A DNA stretch of 6,288 nucleotides from an uncultured Clostridia bacterium (lineage in GTDB: Bacteria > Bacillota > Clostridia > Christensenellales > UBA1242): assembly GCA_937895935.1 (NCBI GenBank), contig CALBKX010000029.1, positions 1 through 6,288 of the forward strand, in the 5' to 3' direction. Shown here piece by piece: positions 4,720-6,288 of this stretch. Position numbers and translations under genes: made by a program. Each line of letters opens with the position of its first letter. The first letter of the stretch is position 1. The notes beneath the pieces were generated by a model. That model was not told the origin of the DNA, ran no database searches, and was given only the letters and a program-made list of their open reading frames with translations.

Positions 4720-6135
4720 ATGAATACTTTTTTAAAAATATTTATAATTTTAAATACAATTTTAGTTATTTTTATGGCATTTTATGAAATAAAAAACTTT
4801 AAAAGATTCATTTTTTGGTTTTTTATTATATATATCTTTTCCATTTTTGGTTTCCTTGCCTATATTGTTTTTGGCAATGCTTTAAAATTTAAAGCTAAAC
4901 AAAAATTAATTATAAAACAATTGAAAACAAAAAATTACTTAAAAAAAATTGATTATTTAAAAAATAATGATACTAATTTGACAAACTCAATATACAAATT
5001 CACTAATAAAAATTTTGGAAGCAAAGCCTATACAAACAATTTTATTAAAACATTTTTAAATGGTCAGGATTTTTTGCTTGATTTAATTAAAGAGATAAAA
5101 AAAGCTAAATATTTTATCAATATGGAGTTTTATATATTTTCAGACGATGAAACGGGAAAAATAATTGCTAATGAATTAATTATTAAGTCAAAACAAGGAG
5201 TTGTTGTTAATATTGTCTATGATGCATTTGGTTCCAAAAAAACTTCCAACAAATTTTGGGAAAAGTTAAAAGATGCCAATATAAACGTTTATCCATTTTT
5301 CCCTAGTCCTATAAAAAGAGAATTTTTTAATTTTAAAGTAAATTACAGAAATCATCGCAAAATAGTCATTATTGATGGACAGTTGGCGTACACTGGGGGA
5401 ATCAATTTAAGAAATGACCATATGGGCAAAAGTAAACATTTAAAACCTTGGAGAGATACTCAAATAAAAATTATAGGAAGCGCTATCTATCCGATTGAAA
5501 ATATTTTTATTAATGACTATTTAATTTCCAGTAAACAAGACTTTAACGAAGAACAAATTAGTTTTTATTTCCCTAAAATAAGTAACAAAAATAATATTAC
5601 TTTACAAGTTCTAAACAGTGGACCTGAAAAGGAAAAACCCGCCATTTATGAAACATATTTAAACATTATTAATTCTTGCAAGAAATATCTTATCATTGAA
5701 ACCCCATACTTTATTGTTAAATCAGAAATGATTAATGCAATTAAAAATGCTATGCTAAAAGGTGTTAATGTAAAAATCATCATTCCCAAAAAAGGAGATA
5801 AAAAAATGGTGTATGGAGCGACATTGTATCATTTAAAACAATTGCTTAATGCTGGAGCAAAAATATATCTTTATCCAAATTTTATCCACTCAAAAGTTTT
5901 GATTACCGAAAATGTTGCAAGCATAGGTACTTGCAATTTTGATAACAGGTCTTTTTTCTTGAATTTTGAAAACACTTGTTTATGCTATGACAAGAAATTT
6001 ATATTTAAGCAATTAAGTTTTATTAAAAATGACATAAAAAACTCTGTTACACTTACAAGCAATAAATACAAACGATTGAAAGCAAAAAATATTTTTGTCA
6101 TCCTTTTTTATAAAATTATCTCAAAATTACTCTAA
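4720..6135 (+). CDS. Cardiolipin synthase-like phospholipase D family membrane protein
   Basis: This 471-residue protein has the layout of bacterial cardiolipin synthases, which join two phosphatidylglycerol molecules into cardiolipin at the inner membrane. Two N-terminal membrane helices lie at about 4-21 and 30-52. Two PLD domains follow. The first has MEFYIFSDDETG (135-146) and the HKD motif HRKIVIID (212-219) followed by GGINL (226-230). The second has ETPYF (327-331) and HSKVLITE (390-397) followed by GTCNFDNRS (403-411). The second motif carries Glu397 where the family usually has Asp. The catalytic His and Lys of both motifs are present, so activity is likely. Length is slightly below the usual 480-510. 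The ATG at 4720 has no Shine-Dalgarno, only A-rich sequence. It is transcribed divergently from the small membrane-protein gene, and I see no clear promoter. The gene is even more AT-rich and Lys/Asn/Ile-rich than its neighbours. Another PLD-family transferase is possible. Confidence 0.85.
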   Translation: MNTFLKIFIILNTILVIFMAFYEIKNFKRFIFWFFIIYIFSIFGFLAYIVFGNALKFKAKQKLIIKQLKTKNYLKKIDYLKNNDTNLTNSIYKFTNKNFGSKAYTNNFIKTFLNGQDFLLDLIKEIKKAKYFINMEFYIFSDDETGKIIANELIIKSKQGVVVNIVYDAFGSKKTSNKFWEKLKDANINVYPFFPSPIKREFFNFKVNYRNHRKIVIIDGQLAYTGGINLRNDHMGKSKHLKPWRDTQIKIIGSAIYPIENIFINDYLISSKQDFNEEQISFYFPKISNKNNITLQVLNSGPEKEKPAIYETYLNIINSCKKYLIIETPYFIVKSEMINAIKNAMLKGVNVKIIIPKKGDKKMVYGATLYHLKQLLNAGAKIYLYPNFIHSKVLITENVASIGTCNFDNRSFFLNFENTCLCYDKKFIFKQLSFIKNDIKNSVTLTSNKYKRLKAKNIFVILFYKIISKLL

Positions 6136-6212
6136 TTTATTGAAATATATAAAAAACTTAATTTATTGAATTACTTAAATCTTTTTAATATTTTAATAAT
6201 TTAATTTATTGA
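6133..6212 (+). repeat. Three dispersed copies of an 11-base AT motif
   Basis: TAATTTATTGA occurs at 6133-6143 (its first three bases are the stop codon of the PLD gene), 6159-6169 and 6202-6212. No G/C-containing terminator stem is visible behind the PLD gene; only an AT-only stem, TAATT/AATTA, at about 6159-6173. Confidence 0.6.
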
Positions 6213-6288
6213 TATTTTAATAAATTTTTGATATTTTAATAAATTTTTGATATTTTAAGATGTTTTAAGATGTTTTAAGATGTTTTAA
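6211..6288 (+). repeat. Tandem AT repeats with 19-bp and 10-bp units, running off the window
   Basis: A 19-base unit beginning GATATTTTAATAAA is repeated at 6211-6229 and 6230-6248. It is followed by GATATTTTAA (6249-6258) and three perfect copies of GATGTTTTAA (6259-6288) that reach the last base. The first ten bases of the long unit equal the short unit apart from one A/G change, so both arose from the same decamer. The array probably continues past the edge. Confidence 0.9.

Overview
The window comes from a low-GC, AT-rich bacterial genome that uses the standard bacterial code: tryptophan is read as TGG and every gene stops at TAA. Consensus -35/-10 promoters, GGAGG-type ribosome binding sites on some genes, CCA-encoding tRNA genes and a Firmicutes-style cardiolipin-synthase-like protein point to a Firmicutes (Bacillota) or closely related lineage, probably an uncultured one. 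The exact taxon cannot be fixed from this sequence.

Layout: a long imperfect inverted repeat (1-80) opens the window. On the minus strand follow a metallo-beta-lactamase-fold hydrolase (94-855) and, directly abutting it, rarA/mgsA, a replication-fork AAA+ ATPase (856-2124). The two look translationally coupled, and the rarA promoter implies a transcript with almost no leader. Next, also on the minus strand, is a classical short-chain dehydrogenase (2269-3105) with its own extended -10 promoter. Divergent from it, a strong consensus promoter (3212-3240) drives a plus-strand tRNA operon: tRNA-Gly(GCC), tRNA-Cys(GCA), tRNA-Leu(UAA), closed by an intrinsic terminator (3968-3994). A minus-strand gene for a small two-helix membrane protein (4089-4562) has its own promoter and terminator. 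Divergent from that is a plus-strand phospholipase-D/cardiolipin-synthase-like membrane enzyme (4720-6135). The window ends in AT-only tandem repeats that run off the edge.

The protein genes do not form one pathway. They are a genome-maintenance gene with an MBL-hydrolase partner, a stand-alone oxidoreductase and a lipid-synthesis-type enzyme. The unusual part is the tRNA operon. The intact tRNA-Gly is flanked upstream by a degenerate copy of its own 5' half and downstream by an exact 58-bp repeat of its own 3' half plus trailer. About 250 bases between tRNA-Gly and tRNA-Cys are packed with hairpins in otherwise unstructured AT-rich DNA. This may be a remnant of tRNA-directed integration or unequal recombination, or a structured RNA co-transcribed with the tRNAs. 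It is the best candidate here for something undescribed.
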